Source of the DNA: Deltaproteobacteria bacterium
Lineage (GTDB): Bacteria > Acidobacteriota > Thermoanaerobaculia > Multivoradales > JAHZIX01
Direction of reading: 5' to 3'
Length of the DNA stretch: 64,000 nucleotides
Assembly: GCA_022601195.1 (NCBI GenBank)
Contig: JAHZIX010000048.1
Location: forward strand, 62,001-126,000
The position numbers and the translations under genes are program-made. The notes under the pieces were generated by a model. That model had not been told where the DNA came from. It ran no database searches and saw only the letters and a program-made list of their open reading frames with translations. This document shows, piece after piece, positions 33,507 through 43,445 of the stretch (positions within the stretch are counted from its first letter, which is position 1; each line of letters opens with the position of its first letter).

Positions 33507-36500
33507 TCAGAATCCCTTGCGCAGGGTTAGATAGAAAGAACGACCTCGCGGGCTGTGGTACTGGTTGAAGAAGCCCCGAATTTCGTCCGCCAGGGGCGGC
33601 TCCTCGTCGAGCACGTTGCGCACTGAAAGTCTCAGGGATAAGCCTTTTGCCGCTCCCCGGTCGAGGGCATAGGAGAGGTAGGTGTTGAAGGTCAGCCACT
33701 CGTCGACGATGAAAATACCACCGTCCGCCGCAGGGGCACTGGTGTCGTCAAAGTCGCTGATCACCTTCCCCAACAACCCGGCCCCGAGCTGCTTTCTCGA
33801 CCAACTGATGCTCGCATTGCCCCGGAATCTCGGATTGCCGTTGAGCCGCAGCCGAGAAAGGGCTGGGGAATCACTGTCCCGCTGCTCGTCAAAGGAGTCG
33901 TAGTAGGTCAACTCAGACTTGAAGCGAAACAATCCCGCGGCAGTGTCCTTGGTGCGGTAGCTCAAACCAACGTCCCAACCCGTGACTTCTCGGGAAGACA
34001 AGTTGATAAAGGTGTCGCGAACCAGCTGGATCTCACCAGCCGCTTCGAAATTGGTCCCATTGGCAGCATTGAAGGCGCCGAAGGCCGCCACGTCTGCGGC
34101 GGTCGGTGCTCCTCGAACCACCGCCGAGTTGAAGCCCTGCCCCGTGGACCGCAAAAGGAAATCCAGATCGAGCTGATCCTGGTGCCCGAAGGTGGCGATG
34201 CGATCGGTCTGATCAATCTGCCAGTAGTCGAGACTGATGAAGAATCGAGAGGCAGGGGGAGCGATGACGATTCCTGCGGTCATCGTCTCCGACTCCTCCG
34301 GCGTCAAGTTGGGATTACCACCCCGCACGATCTGCCGAGAGACATCTCCCAGGTCCGCCGAAGTGGCGGTGACTTCCGCGCGGTAGGGATCTTGTACCCC
34401 CTCTGTGCGGCGAACGATCTCGCCGGTAAACAACTGAGCCAGGTTGGGAGCCCGAAAGCCCTCGGTATAGGACGCCCGAGCTAGCACGGAACGCACCGGA
34501 TACCAGGAAAGAGAAACCTTTGGTTTGGTGGTGTCACCGAAGTCACTGAAGTGTTCGTAGCGGGCCGCGAGGGTGATGTTGAGGTGATAGGCGCCAGGCT
34601 TGCCATCCAACAGGGGGAGGGAAATCTCCGCAAAACCGGAAGCGATATCCCGGTCACCGTCACTATTTGAGGTTTGACTCTGAGCGATCACGTCGTCGGC
34701 GTTGGAGAGAGCGTCGCGACGATCCTCGAAGTCCTCGGTGCGAAATTCGAGGCCGGTAGCCAGGTAGATCGGTCCAGCAGGAGCCTGGGCCAAGATTCCG
34801 GTGAGCTTGCCGTCCAGAATACCCAGGGTGGTGGAGCCGTCGCGGCGGGTCGAAATGCGAGCGGTATCCAGCACCTCCTGGGAGTTGCGGCCAAAGACAT
34901 TCCAGGCATCCGGAGTGCTGCGGGCGAGGGCCTCCCGGAGCCGACTCTCACTCAGCATATTGCGGCCAAAGTCCGTCGACTCAGCGGTTCCCCAGGTCAA
35001 GGCGGACTCCCAAGTCCAGGCGTCCGCGAAGAATCCTCGGAATCCTCCGAGGAGACGGTAAGCCGTGGACTCGACGTCGGCGAACCGTTCTCCCAATTCA
35101 ACGGGGCGGTAGTTGCGGATCAGAACGTCCGCAGCAGCCACATCGGGATTCGCTGTTCCCGGGCCGAAAAAGCGTGTGCCGAAGGGATTGTGGTAGTTCT
35201 CCCGAGGCACGAAGATATTGTTGTTGGAGCTTCCAGAGATCGCCACCGCAGCGCTAGCGGTGGTCGAGTCCGCCCGGTAGAACATGGCGTCGCCAAAGAA
35301 CGACAGATTGTCCCGGACCTGGTGGTCGACTTTGCCGTAGAGATTGAACCGGCGGGTGTCCGGTACCAAGAATCGGTCGGCAGCAAAATTGAAGCGCAAG
35401 GAGCGCGGCAAGCCACCGTACACCAGACCGCCATCGTTACCGATGTAGAAATCGTCGTCCGGCCCGCCATTGACTCTTCGGGAAGAAAACGACCCGTCAG
35501 CATTGGCTGTTCCCGTCCGGTAACGACCGTTGGGGGTGTTGACGGAACTGTTGTCCCACCGGGTGCTGGTGCTGCCGGAGCGTTCCCGCAGGTCCGTGGA
35601 GTTGGCAAAGTCCTTGTCGCGGCCCCGAAGGCCATCCCGGTCGAGACCGTCGCCGTAGAGAAAGAACCGAGTTTGTCCACTCTTCGGGTTGAGCCCGGCT
35701 GCGAGAGAGAGGGACCCTTCCCGCAGAGACCCTTGGTCGGTGCCTCCGAAACGCCCCGTCAGATCGAATCGCCCGTCGACTTGATTGCGCACGATGGCGT
35801 TGATGACCCCAGCCGCCGCATCGGTTCCATAGACCGCCGAAGCACCGTCCCTAAGCACCTCGACTCTCTTCAAGGCTCCGGTGGGGATGGTGTTCACATT
35901 CACGGTCAGGCGTGGCACAGCCCCAGAGGAGATGGGATGAGGCGGCAGTCTTCGGCCATTGAGGAGCACCAAAGTGCTCCCGGAGCCAAGGCCTCGGAGG
36001 TTCACAGAAGAGGCATCGCCACGGGCGTCATTCGGTCCCGTCGAACCTTCCTGGTTTTCGAGAGCTTGAGCCTGGGGAAGAGTTTCCAGCAATTCGGTGG
36101 TAGTCGCCGGTTCCCGCAACAAAATGTCTTCGGTTTCCAGCTTCGAAACCGGTAGGGCCGTCTCTTCGTCGATGACGGGAATGTTGGAACCGGTCACGGT
36201 AATCGACTCCCCGAAGTCGGCGGCGGCGGCTTCCGTCTCCTGCCCTTCTTCGTCCTGACCCTCGGGTCCTTGGTCCTGGCCAGCCGCAGCTGTCGGCTCT
36301 TGGGCGTCTGCATTGGTACCAGCAGCAAACCCGGAAGACGATCGCTCCGATCGGGTTAGGACGACGTCGCGGCGCCCATGGAACTCATAGGCCAGATCCT
36401 GATCTGGAATCAATTCTTCGAGGGCTTGCCACGCCGAATGGCGACCGGAAATACCTCGCGTCCACAGACCTTCCGTCAACTCAGCGGAATACAGCAACTG

Positions 36501-36716
36501 CAAACGAGACTGGCCGGCAAACTCCCGCAGGGCGGAATCTAAGCGTTGCTCCGCGATGTCGAACTGATGGACCCGGCGGGCGGCGGCGTTGAGCTCCGCT
36601 GGGCGATTTTCGGATCCAGCAGTAGCGGGAGAATGAACCGTGACGAGGGCCAAGGTCGCCAAGACCAAAGTCAGATATTGGCCCCGAACTCGTCGACAAG
36701 GCTTTGTTTTCAGCAT
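33507..36716 (-). CDS. TonB-dependent receptor with STN signalling domain
   Basis: 1069 residues from ATG 36716 (GGAGGAGAG upstream); a longer frame from 36884 is not supported. Signal peptide (YLTLVLATLALVTVHSPATAG), then an STN domain (about 45-120: FDIAEQRLDSALREFAGQSRLQLLYSAEL split in two parts), a Glu/Gln-rich linker, a plug domain (ITVTGSNIP ... VNLRGLGSGSTLVLLNGRR ... VEVLRDGASAVYGTDAAAGV) and a 22-strand barrel ending in the aromatic residue of LTLRKGF. It imports a ligand through the outer membrane using TonB energy and signals through STN to the FecR protein upstream. The ligand is unknown; the co-transcribed gamma-glutamyltransferase points to a peptide. Confidence 0.93.
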   Translation of the reverse strand: MLKTKPCRRVRGQYLTLVLATLALVTVHSPATAGSENRPAELNAAARRVHQFDIAEQRLDSALREFAGQSRLQLLYSAELTEGLWTRGISGRHSAWQALEELIPDQDLAYEFHGRRDVVLTRSERSSSGFAAGTNADAQEPTAAAGQDQGPEGQDEEGQETEAAAADFGESITVTGSNIPVIDEETALPVSKLETEDILLREPATTTELLETLPQAQALENQEGSTGPNDARGDASSVNLRGLGSGSTLVLLNGRRLPPHPISSGAVPRLTVNVNTIPTGALKRVEVLRDGASAVYGTDAAAGVINAIVRNQVDGRFDLTGRFGGTDQGSLREGSLSLAAGLNPKSGQTRFFLYGDGLDRDGLRGRDKDFANSTDLRERSGSTSTRWDNSSVNTPNGRYRTGTANADGSFSSRRVNGGPDDDFYIGNDGGLVYGGLPRSLRFNFAADRFLVPDTRRFNLYGKVDHQVRDNLSFFGDAMFYRADSTTASAAVAISGSSNNNIFVPRENYHNPFGTRFFGPGTANPDVAAADVLIRNYRPVELGERFADVESTAYRLLGGFRGFFADAWTWESALTWGTAESTDFGRNMLSESRLREALARSTPDAWNVFGRNSQEVLDTARISTRRDGSTTLGILDGKLTGILAQAPAGPIYLATGLEFRTEDFEDRRDALSNADDVIAQSQTSNSDGDRDIASGFAEISLPLLDGKPGAYHLNITLAARYEHFSDFGDTTKPKVSLSWYPVRSVLARASYTEGFRAPNLAQLFTGEIVRRTEGVQDPYRAEVTATSADLGDVSRQIVRGGNPNLTPEESETMTAGIVIAPPASRFFISLDYWQIDQTDRIATFGHQDQLDLDFLLRSTGQGFNSAVVRGAPTAADVAAFGAFNAANGTNFEAAGEIQLVRDTFINLSSREVTGWDVGLSYRTKDTAAGLFRFKSELTYYDSFDEQRDSDSPALSRLRLNGNPRFRGNASISWSRKQLGAGLLGKVISDFDDTSAPAADGGIFIVDEWLTFNTYLSYALDRGAAKGLSLRLSVRNVLDEEPPLADEIRGFFNQYHSPRGRSFYLTLRKGF

Positions 36717-36940
36717 AGATCTCTCCTCCTGTGGAGCGGCGGCCCGACTCCAATTCCAGCGGATCGGCCTCCAACTGACCGTCACGCCTGCCAAAGATGC
36801 GGCTGCTATCCAAGACAACGTGCTAGTCAGGAAAAGCCGACAGGAAAAGATAAAATAAAGGCTGAAAGGAGGCCTAAGGGGCAAAGATCCGCCTGGCGGA
36901 GGAGCCCCATTTGAGGAAAAAACGCCTCACCAAGAAGCCC

Positions 36941-37975
36941 CTAGTCGCTAGGAGAGCCCCGTTCCCCGGGAAGGCCCCGTTCCCCGGGCAGGCCCTGGTC
37001 TCCGGGAAGGCTCTGGTCTCCGGGAAGTAGAGTGTGGAGTCCGTCCCGAGACTGCACTCGGACCTGTAGAGATTTCTCGAGAGCGAATCCTAGCGCGGCG
37101 GAATCCTGCAGGCCTTCAATCAGATAGCTGCCGCTGACCAGGCGATCCGCCAAGGTGGAATCACCGAGAACCCAGGAAGAGGCAGAGTAGAGATTGATCT
37201 CCTGGAGGGCCTCCAGCAGCGGGGTGCTATCGAACTCGACCCGACCTTGGGTCCAGGCACCTAAGCGCGCCAAGAAAGCTCCAGCATCTTCCGGCCGAGC
37301 CAGCCGCTGACCGCAGACCAAGGCTTCACCATCGACCAGCTCTAGATCTTCGACGGTTACCTTTCCCTCGACCACACCGACACTGAGGCAATCATCGCGA
37401 ACACTGACTGTAAACACCGTGCCCCAAACAACCACTTCCCGGCCCAGAGCCTCCACCACAAAGCGACGGCGCCCCTCGCTTTCCACCTCGAACAATGCCT
37501 CTCCCTGCTGCAGTTTTACGCGGCGAACCGGCGCGGCATCGTTTCCCTTATCCCAGTGGAGACGCGATCCGCTGTTGAGCACGACCCTGGAGCCATCTTC
37601 CAGCTCGGCCTCTACCAGATCACCCACGGCAGCTTCCCAGGCGGCTTGAGGAGGTGGTGCCAACCGGTTAGGGAGAAAACGAGGAACGAAGAAGATCAGC
37701 GCGAAACAGCAAAGAGCTGCCAGCCCCAAGGCCGGCGCCAAGCGCCACCGTCGGCTCGCCCCCGCGGGTCGACTCTGCTCCGCGAGGGTCTGTAGCACCA
37801 GCGAATCGGTTCCGAGCTCGCCGAGGGCTTGCCAAGCCGACTGCAGGCGCTCGAAACTCCCTCGGTTTTCCGGAATCGAGAGCCACTCTTCAAAAGCCTG
37901 AACCTCCTCGGAGGAAAGCTGCGACCGCTGTAGCCGCGCCAGCCAGGCCCCGGCGCTGTTTGGTACAACGGTCAT
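36941..37975 (-). CDS. FecR-family anti-sigma regulator
   Basis: 344 residues. N-terminal cytosolic part with AFEEWLSIPENRGSFERLQSAW typical of FecR, one membrane helix (LAPALGLAALCCFALIFFV, about 78-96), then the periplasmic FecR domain (GDLVEAELEDGSRVVLNSGS, VKLQQGEALFEVE, VVVWGTVFTV) and a C-terminal STN-like domain. It keeps the sigma factor in check and relays the receptor signal. It overlaps the sigma gene by ATGA. The C-terminus carries an unusual collagen-like run of LPGxx(G/S) hexapeptides. Confidence 0.9.
   Translation of the reverse strand: MTVVPNSAGAWLARLQRSQLSSEEVQAFEEWLSIPENRGSFERLQSAWQALGELGTDSLVLQTLAEQSRPAGASRRWRLAPALGLAALCCFALIFFVPRFLPNRLAPPPQAAWEAAVGDLVEAELEDGSRVVLNSGSRLHWDKGNDAAPVRRVKLQQGEALFEVESEGRRRFVVEALGREVVVWGTVFTVSVRDDCLSVGVVEGKVTVEDLELVDGEALVCGQRLARPEDAGAFLARLGAWTQGRVEFDSTPLLEALQEINLYSASSWVLGDSTLADRLVSGSYLIEGLQDSAALGFALEKSLQVRVQSRDGLHTLLPGDQSLPGDQGLPGERGLPGERGSPSD
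36956..37027 (-). repeat. 18-nt minisatellite encoding LPGDQ/LPGER hexapeptides
   Basis: Four near-identical 18-nt units at the 3' end of the FecR gene encode LPGDQS, LPGDQG, LPGERG, LPGERG. In-frame repeats of this kind can gain or lose units by slippage. Confidence 0.75.
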
Positions 37976-38526
37976 CCTGTCGACTCCGCAGCCCCATCGT
38001 GGGCGAATCGAAGCCTCTCCTCGAGAAGCTCCAGGAATCTTTGCAAATGACGCTCAACGGTTCGCTCGCTCACCCCCAGTTGCTTGGCGATTTCCTTGAG
38101 CCGAAGCCCATGAAACCGCCGCAAAACAACCACTGCCCGTTGGATCGAGGTCAGGTCTTCGAGGGTCCGTCGGACCACACCGAGATCCTGTTTCGCCAAC
38201 AAAACCTGCTCGGGGCTTTGAGGCCCGAGAATGTGAGCGAGATCCCGTTGCACTGACAGGACATCATCCAACCGGTGTCGCAACAACGTGCGCCGACAGC
38301 GATCGATGAGAAGATTTTGGGCGATCTTGAAAAGAAAGGATCTCTCCCGGCCAGCGCCATCGACCAGTCGCCCTCGTCGGCAGACCCGTAGGTAGGTCTC
38401 CTGGGCCAAGTCCTGAGCCTCATCCTCTGAGGCACCTTTGGAGCGCAGGAACCGCAGCAGGGATTCTCCGTGCTCAGTGTAGAGCTGACGCAAGTAAATG
38501 CTCGGCAGAGATGGGTCGTCAATCAT
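37972..38526 (-). CDS. ECF sigma factor, FecI-like
   Basis: 184 residues. Region 2: LYTEHGESLLRFLRSKGASEDEAQDLAQETYLRV in short parts with the conserved DLAQETYLRV; FLFKIAQNLLIDRCRR; region 4: LTSIQRAVVVLRRFHGLRLKEIAKQLGVSERTVERHL (shown in part: LRLKEIAKQLGVSERTVE) with helix-turn-helix. It directs transcription of the TonB receptor operon when the FecR protein is signalled. Translationally coupled to fecR-like gene by a 4-nt overlap. Confidence 0.9.
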   Translation of the reverse strand: MIDDPSLPSIYLRQLYTEHGESLLRFLRSKGASEDEAQDLAQETYLRVCRRGRLVDGAGRERSFLFKIAQNLLIDRCRRTLLRHRLDDVLSVQRDLAHILGPQSPEQVLLAKQDLGVVRRTLEDLTSIQRAVVVLRRFHGLRLKEIAKQLGVSERTVERHLQRFLELLEERLRFAHDGAAESTG

Positions 38527-38681
38527 CGGGAACTGACTGTATCAGCCCGCTCTTTGGAGCTCGCCCAGCCACTCCACAGCATCTTCCAGACCCTCTCGAA
38601 TCCACGGATTCCGGTCTGCTCAACCTGTCCTACCTTCCCTCTCTTGCTACCCTAGGGAATCAGTCTAAAAAGGAGTCACTC

Positions 38682-39626
38682 ATGAGAGCCATCGACAATA
38701 TTCTCCAAGCCATTGGCAGCACCGATCTGATCGAGCTACATCGGGTCGTACCGGAAGGTTCCGCACGGATCCTTTTGAAAATGGAAGGGCAGAACCCTAC
38801 CGGGAGCATGAAGGACCGCATGGCCCTGGCGATGGTGGAAGCCGCTGAGAAGGACGGTCGGCTGAAGCCAAAGGGTACCGTCGTCGAGTACACCGGAGGC
38901 AGCACGGGGGTTTCCCTCTCCTTGGTCTGCGCGGTCAAGGGTTATCCCCTGGAGATCGTCACCTCCGACGCCTTCAGCCAGGAAAAGCGGGATCATATGG
39001 AGAGCCTCGGTGCGCGTTTGACCCTCATTCAGAGTGACTCGGGGGGTATGACCGGACAGTTGACTCGGGACATGATCGCTGCAGCCGACAAAATCGCGGC
39101 CCGCCCGGGTTCCTTCTGGACGGATCAGCTCAACAACATCGCTCCACTGGCCTGCTACTCCACCATGGCAGACGAGATCTGGGAGCAAACCGGCGGCGAA
39201 ATCAGTGCCTTCGTGCAGAGTGTTGGCACGGGAGGCTCCCTGCGCGGCGTTGGAAGCCGACTCCGCAACCTCGGCTCTAAAACTCGAGTCATCTGCGTCG
39301 AGCCCACCGAGTCGGCCGTCCTTTCGGGAAAATCTCCGGGTTCTCACAAGATCGAGGGCGTCGGCGCCGGCTTCGTCGTGCCTTTGTGGAGCGAGGATGT
39401 CGCTGATGAAATCATCAGGGTCTCCACCGAGGAGGCCATGGCCATGGCGCGAAGACTGGCTCGCCAGGAAGGCCTGTTCGCCGGCACCTCCACCGGCGCC
39501 AACGTCGTCGCTTCTTTGGCCCTAGCGGCGAGGCTAGGCCCAGAGGCAACCATCGTCTCCGTCATGTGCGACAGCGGCCTCAAATACCTCAGCACTCCTC
39601 TTTACAAACAAACCGACCCGGCGTAA
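38682..39626 (+). CDS. PLP-dependent cysteine synthase family enzyme
   Basis: 314 residues; start ATG 38682 after AAAGGAG. The PLP lysine is Lys44 in NPTGSMKDR. Substrate loop TGGSTGVSLS, phosphate-binding SVGTGGSLRGVG, and the C-terminal Ser in MCDSGLKYLS follow the CysK/CysM/CBS type II fold. It likely makes cysteine from an activated serine and sulfide; a cystathionine beta-synthase activity cannot be excluded. It has no CBS regulatory domains. It is divergent from the FecI-type sigma gene with 155 nt between, so the two may share control. Confidence 0.88.
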   Translation: MRAIDNILQAIGSTDLIELHRVVPEGSARILLKMEGQNPTGSMKDRMALAMVEAAEKDGRLKPKGTVVEYTGGSTGVSLSLVCAVKGYPLEIVTSDAFSQEKRDHMESLGARLTLIQSDSGGMTGQLTRDMIAAADKIAARPGSFWTDQLNNIAPLACYSTMADEIWEQTGGEISAFVQSVGTGGSLRGVGSRLRNLGSKTRVICVEPTESAVLSGKSPGSHKIEGVGAGFVVPLWSEDVADEIIRVSTEEAMAMARRLARQEGLFAGTSTGANVVASLALAARLGPEATIVSVMCDSGLKYLSTPLYKQTDPA

Positions 39627-39712
39627 AAACCTGACTCTTCTCCTTCTAGCCTCATCCCACCAAAATCAGCACGAAGGCAGAGGTCCACGAGGGCTACCTG
39701 TGGGCACAGCCT

Positions 39713-42700
39713 CTAAGGACACAATGGCCCCGGTTCGAGGGTCAGCTGCTGCCAACCACCGTCCCCAGAAGTGCTGTCTGCGTTGACCACCCGCACCCAA
39801 TGTTGATTCCAAATAGTGGGTTGCCAGGTTCCTGGCGGCTGCGCTTCCGGGTCGCCAGCAAAGTTGAACTCCAAGGCTGTCAGCTGGTCCAACACACCCG
39901 GGGGACCAACGGTGGGAATTCCCGCCATCAACCGGTAGTAAATCAACGGCTCTAGTTCCGCTGCGGTCTCCCAAATGCGATCCCCTTCTGGATCCAGGCT
40001 CTCGGTGGGGTGAATCGGCAGCTGCATCTCCAGAGTCGGCACCTGACCGCTGTCATCGACGGCCAGAGTCGTGATGGGAGCCCCGAGACCAGCGTCATCT
40101 TGCACGAAAAGGTGCAACTTGGCGCCGTGCCGAATGTTCTTGCCAGAGACCCGAAAACGCCTCGGTGCTTCGTGGCGTAGCTGGCAGAGGCCGAACCCTC
40201 CCGGAGCGTCCGTAAGGAGAGCATTCTGATAAAGACGCACCGTGTGATTCAAGCTGTTCCCGAAGGTCGGGTCCAGGTTGGGCCCAGGTAGCGCGTCGGC
40301 CCAGAATTTGGAAAAGAGAGGGACGTCCCCATAAGCGGTGTTGGGCACCATGGGCTCTAGTTGCAGATCCGTTGGAGCGGGTCCCGTCGGCGCTGTGGCG
40401 ATACCGGAGGGAGCCGCTATGCGAACCTCGCTGCCCAAAGGGGTCGAAAGCAGAAACAATCTGTCCTGGCCTGAGGTGACTAAAGCCAACAGCGCCCCAC
40501 GGGTGAAGGTTGCGCCGCCGGGCTCTTCCCGGTAGGAGCTCACCGGGCCGCTCAAATCCAGCCAAAAGCCGCGCTCCACTCCCCCCAGATTCGCCCGCAC
40601 TGCAACCGAAGCGTTGGCCAGACCCGCCTGGTCCTCTGCATCTTGAAAGGCCTGAGCCGTTTCGGCACTACCGAAGTTGACGGAGGTGACAGTCCAGGTG
40701 CGCCCCACCTGGGGACCGGTCCCGGTGTCCAGCTCGTGGAGAAATTGATTGACGGCCTGAATGTTGTCGCAATAGGTCATGGGTGCGTTGAGGCAGATAT
40801 CCGGAAAAAAGGTTGTGTTCGAAGAGTTGATAGTGGCGGTGCCATTGAAATCCTGAAGAGCTTGTTTGGCCCCGTTGGTAAGTCCACTGTGAGCGAATCC
40901 TTCATAGCCGGTAATGGGCGAGTCGTCCGGGTTGTCGAAGCCATCGCGATCCAGGCGAGCCTCTTTCTGAAACAAAAAACGCAAAGCTGCCGGCTCACCA
41001 GGCTGCTGGTCACCGTTCTCAAGGAGCGGATTCGGGTCTTCCACGGGATGGGGATTAGGCAATCCCAGGGTCTCCAGGAGCACATTGTTACTACCCTCTG
41101 GCAAACTGTGACAACTGTTACAAGAAGTTCCGCTGTTCCCTTCGACGATGTGGAACATCTTCAAACCCTTCAGAGCTCCGCTGCCGTCGATATTCTGCGT
41201 CCGGTCGTTGTCGTTGGGATCACCGAGGTGGCCGCTGAGGACCCTCGAAAAAGGCTGTTTCGGATTGGGCGGATAGTGAATGGAATTGATGAATTCTTCG
41301 AAAGCGGCGATCTCCGGGCCTGGTAACTCCGAGCCGCCGAAGAGAGAAACGAAAGCGCCGTTGAAAGATTGAAAGGTCTCCCGGTCCTCTCGCCAATGGT
41401 AAGGGCCGTTGGTGTACAACTGTTGGATGTTCGGTTCCACCTCCCAATTCAGCAAACCCTGGAGGGACTGGGTCACCATGAATCCTTTCTCGCCGGGAAA
41501 ATCGGTCGGAAAGCTCGAGCTGGAAGGAAGCAGATGCGGGGGAATCGGCACGATCAGGCCATCGCTGAGATCCCACGCCAAGCCATCGGTGCGACCGTCC
41601 GGGTGGCAGCTGGCGCAGGCCGCAAAACCATTGGCCGACAGTTTGGCGCTGTAAAGAAACTCCCTTCCCGCCGCGATATGGATCGGGGTCGGATCATGAT
41701 TCAAGGAGAAGCCACCTACGACCGTCTCTCCCAGGGGATCGAGGATACTCACCGAATTTTCCAAGCGATTTACCACGTAGAGTCGATCTCCCGGATCCGT
41801 TCCGTCCGCCGGGTTGGCTGGTTTTAGGATCAGGCCGCGCGCTCCTATGAAGGTGCCGACAGGGCTGTTCACAGCCGGCAAGTTGATCTTGCGCCGCTTC
41901 CATTTGATAGGTGCCTGGCCGACCTTCGGCTCGATCACCCCAACTCGATCGCTGCCATAGGCGGTGAAAAAGGCCTTGGTCACCGTCCCGCCTTCGTCTT
42001 TCAGCAATTCGATGTCCGTCAGCTGCACCAGGGCATTCTGCTTGGTGACTGCCTTGGTGGTTGGGACGGTAACGGCCGCATTCCCCAAGCTATCGAGAGA
42101 GTCTCGCGAACCGGTAGGAAACGGCAACGGCGTGCCCGGCCCCTGAAAGACCTTTTGGAAGACCTCGTTAACGTCTCGAGCAAGGATCGTCGGGTTGGCA
42201 GAACAGGGGTTCTGCACCCAATAGAACATATTTTCCACAAAGCCTGTTGGCGCTCCCTTCAGAGTGGCCTCGCCGAAAAGGTTCCCGTTGCGAGCCTCTG
42301 CCCCCACCACAAAGAGGTTCTGATCGTCGGCGAACTCCATATTCCAATTGGTGGAGCCGAGACCACCAAGGGCCTGGGTGGTGCCGGCGCCGATCAGAGG
42401 TTCCGAGTAGAGGTCGAAATCGTAGCGAACGGTATTGCCCCCCATGAGACCGAGGATGAACAACTTGTCGCAAGCCACCGCCAAAGTCCGGGGAGCCTTG
42501 AGGGCAATGTCGTCTGGATTGCCATCGAAGTCGTGATCGATGGACTGGGGCACCACAGCATCCAGTCGCTCCGAGTTGGGAGCAGCTGGCTGAAGAGTGA
42601 GAGCGTCGTATTCACCATAGGCATCGAGAGTCATGTGGGTTACAAAAAGGGTGGGCACTGGGGCTCCCCCACCGATGTCCACTTCCGCAAAGGCGATATC

Positions 42701-43138
42701 CACCGGCTCATCCGTCACTTGACGGGTGGCAAGCACTCGGACTTGAAGTGAGGCCGGGCCGGAAGGAGCCGAGATGGAAACAGCAGAGATGGAATCACCG
42801 AGGAAATTTGCCACGAAGAAACGAGACAGAGAAGGCACATAGCGGACCGACACGGGCTCCAGGCCCACCGGTACCCGGGCCAGAAATCGCGCGTCTGCGG
42901 GCAGCAGACTCTCATCCGAGTCCCAGATTTCGACGGAACTGTCCGCCGTATTGCACACCAGAATGTAGAAGTGCCCGTCGACCAGAGCTACCTCGATGGG
43001 ATGAGCCTGCGGGCTTTCGACATTGAAATAGTCACCCCGGCCTTGCGCCGGAGTAACCGAAGGAATCAACAGGCCGATTGCGGCAGCTAGCGTGACCAAC
43101 CAAAACGAGACAGATCCGCGTACTTCTCTGCGCATCAT
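39713..43138 (-). CDS. Exported beta-propeller di-haem cytochrome c protein
   Basis: 1141 residues with signal peptide (FWLVTLAAAIGLLIPSVTPAQG) and GGAGAGGAC site. Residues about 35-500 form a YVTN/YncE-like propeller (LYVVNRLENSVSILDPLGE). Two c-type haem sites follow: CASCH at about residue 508 and CNSCH at about 675, separated by a region resembling the di-haem peroxidase/MauG group (FMVTQSLQGLL, SFNGAFVSLFGG). The last 300 residues are beta-rich with no known domain. It probably transfers electrons in the periplasm or at the cell surface; peroxidase or a related oxidation is a guess. The gene stands alone. Confidence 0.8.
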   Translation of the reverse strand: MMRREVRGSVSFWLVTLAAAIGLLIPSVTPAQGRGDYFNVESPQAHPIEVALVDGHFYILVCNTADSSVEIWDSDESLLPADARFLARVPVGLEPVSVRYVPSLSRFFVANFLGDSISAVSISAPSGPASLQVRVLATRQVTDEPVDIAFAEVDIGGGAPVPTLFVTHMTLDAYGEYDALTLQPAAPNSERLDAVVPQSIDHDFDGNPDDIALKAPRTLAVACDKLFILGLMGGNTVRYDFDLYSEPLIGAGTTQALGGLGSTNWNMEFADDQNLFVVGAEARNGNLFGEATLKGAPTGFVENMFYWVQNPCSANPTILARDVNEVFQKVFQGPGTPLPFPTGSRDSLDSLGNAAVTVPTTKAVTKQNALVQLTDIELLKDEGGTVTKAFFTAYGSDRVGVIEPKVGQAPIKWKRRKINLPAVNSPVGTFIGARGLILKPANPADGTDPGDRLYVVNRLENSVSILDPLGETVVGGFSLNHDPTPIHIAAGREFLYSAKLSANGFAACASCHPDGRTDGLAWDLSDGLIVPIPPHLLPSSSSFPTDFPGEKGFMVTQSLQGLLNWEVEPNIQQLYTNGPYHWREDRETFQSFNGAFVSLFGGSELPGPEIAAFEEFINSIHYPPNPKQPFSRVLSGHLGDPNDNDRTQNIDGSGALKGLKMFHIVEGNSGTSCNSCHSLPEGSNNVLLETLGLPNPHPVEDPNPLLENGDQQPGEPAALRFLFQKEARLDRDGFDNPDDSPITGYEGFAHSGLTNGAKQALQDFNGTATINSSNTTFFPDICLNAPMTYCDNIQAVNQFLHELDTGTGPQVGRTWTVTSVNFGSAETAQAFQDAEDQAGLANASVAVRANLGGVERGFWLDLSGPVSSYREEPGGATFTRGALLALVTSGQDRLFLLSTPLGSEVRIAAPSGIATAPTGPAPTDLQLEPMVPNTAYGDVPLFSKFWADALPGPNLDPTFGNSLNHTVRLYQNALLTDAPGGFGLCQLRHEAPRRFRVSGKNIRHGAKLHLFVQDDAGLGAPITTLAVDDSGQVPTLEMQLPIHPTESLDPEGDRIWETAAELEPLIYYRLMAGIPTVGPPGVLDQLTALEFNFAGDPEAQPPGTWQPTIWNQHWVRVVNADSTSGDGGWQQLTLEPGPLCP

Positions 43139-43445
43139 TTGTCCTCTCCACGAAAAATCAACTCATAGGAAAAAGGTATTCCACCTACCCAAGGTGTGTG
43201 CAGAGAGGCCATCCCGTGACTGGAGAACGAAAACACCCAAAGAGACAGAGGGGGGGGTAGGCCGAAGAGATACCGATTCGCTGGCGGCGGGCCGGTCAGA
43301 AGTCGTCTTCACAAGGCGTGGTTCCAGCCTCAAACCTCAGTGCCCGCTGTCCGAACTGAGCGGCTCAGAGAAGCCCTGACGCCCCTTTGGTCTCAGGTTG
43401 TATTCCAAAACCGCCGTGCGCCGAAACCGCTCGGAGATGAGCCCA
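43139..43445. other. Intergenic region upstream of the cytochrome gene
   Basis: 307 nt, 5' of the cytochrome gene and 3' of the DUF5694-like gene. It contains an eight-G run near 43250 and a short inverted repeat in GAACTGAGCGGCTCAG (about 43355). No gene and no terminator with a T-run are visible. Confidence 0.4.

Noticed and set aside
34674-36155. 493-codon open frame on the plus strand
   Set aside because: It lies entirely antisense to the TonB receptor, has no ribosome site or recognisable domain, and is explained by the codon bias of the real gene.
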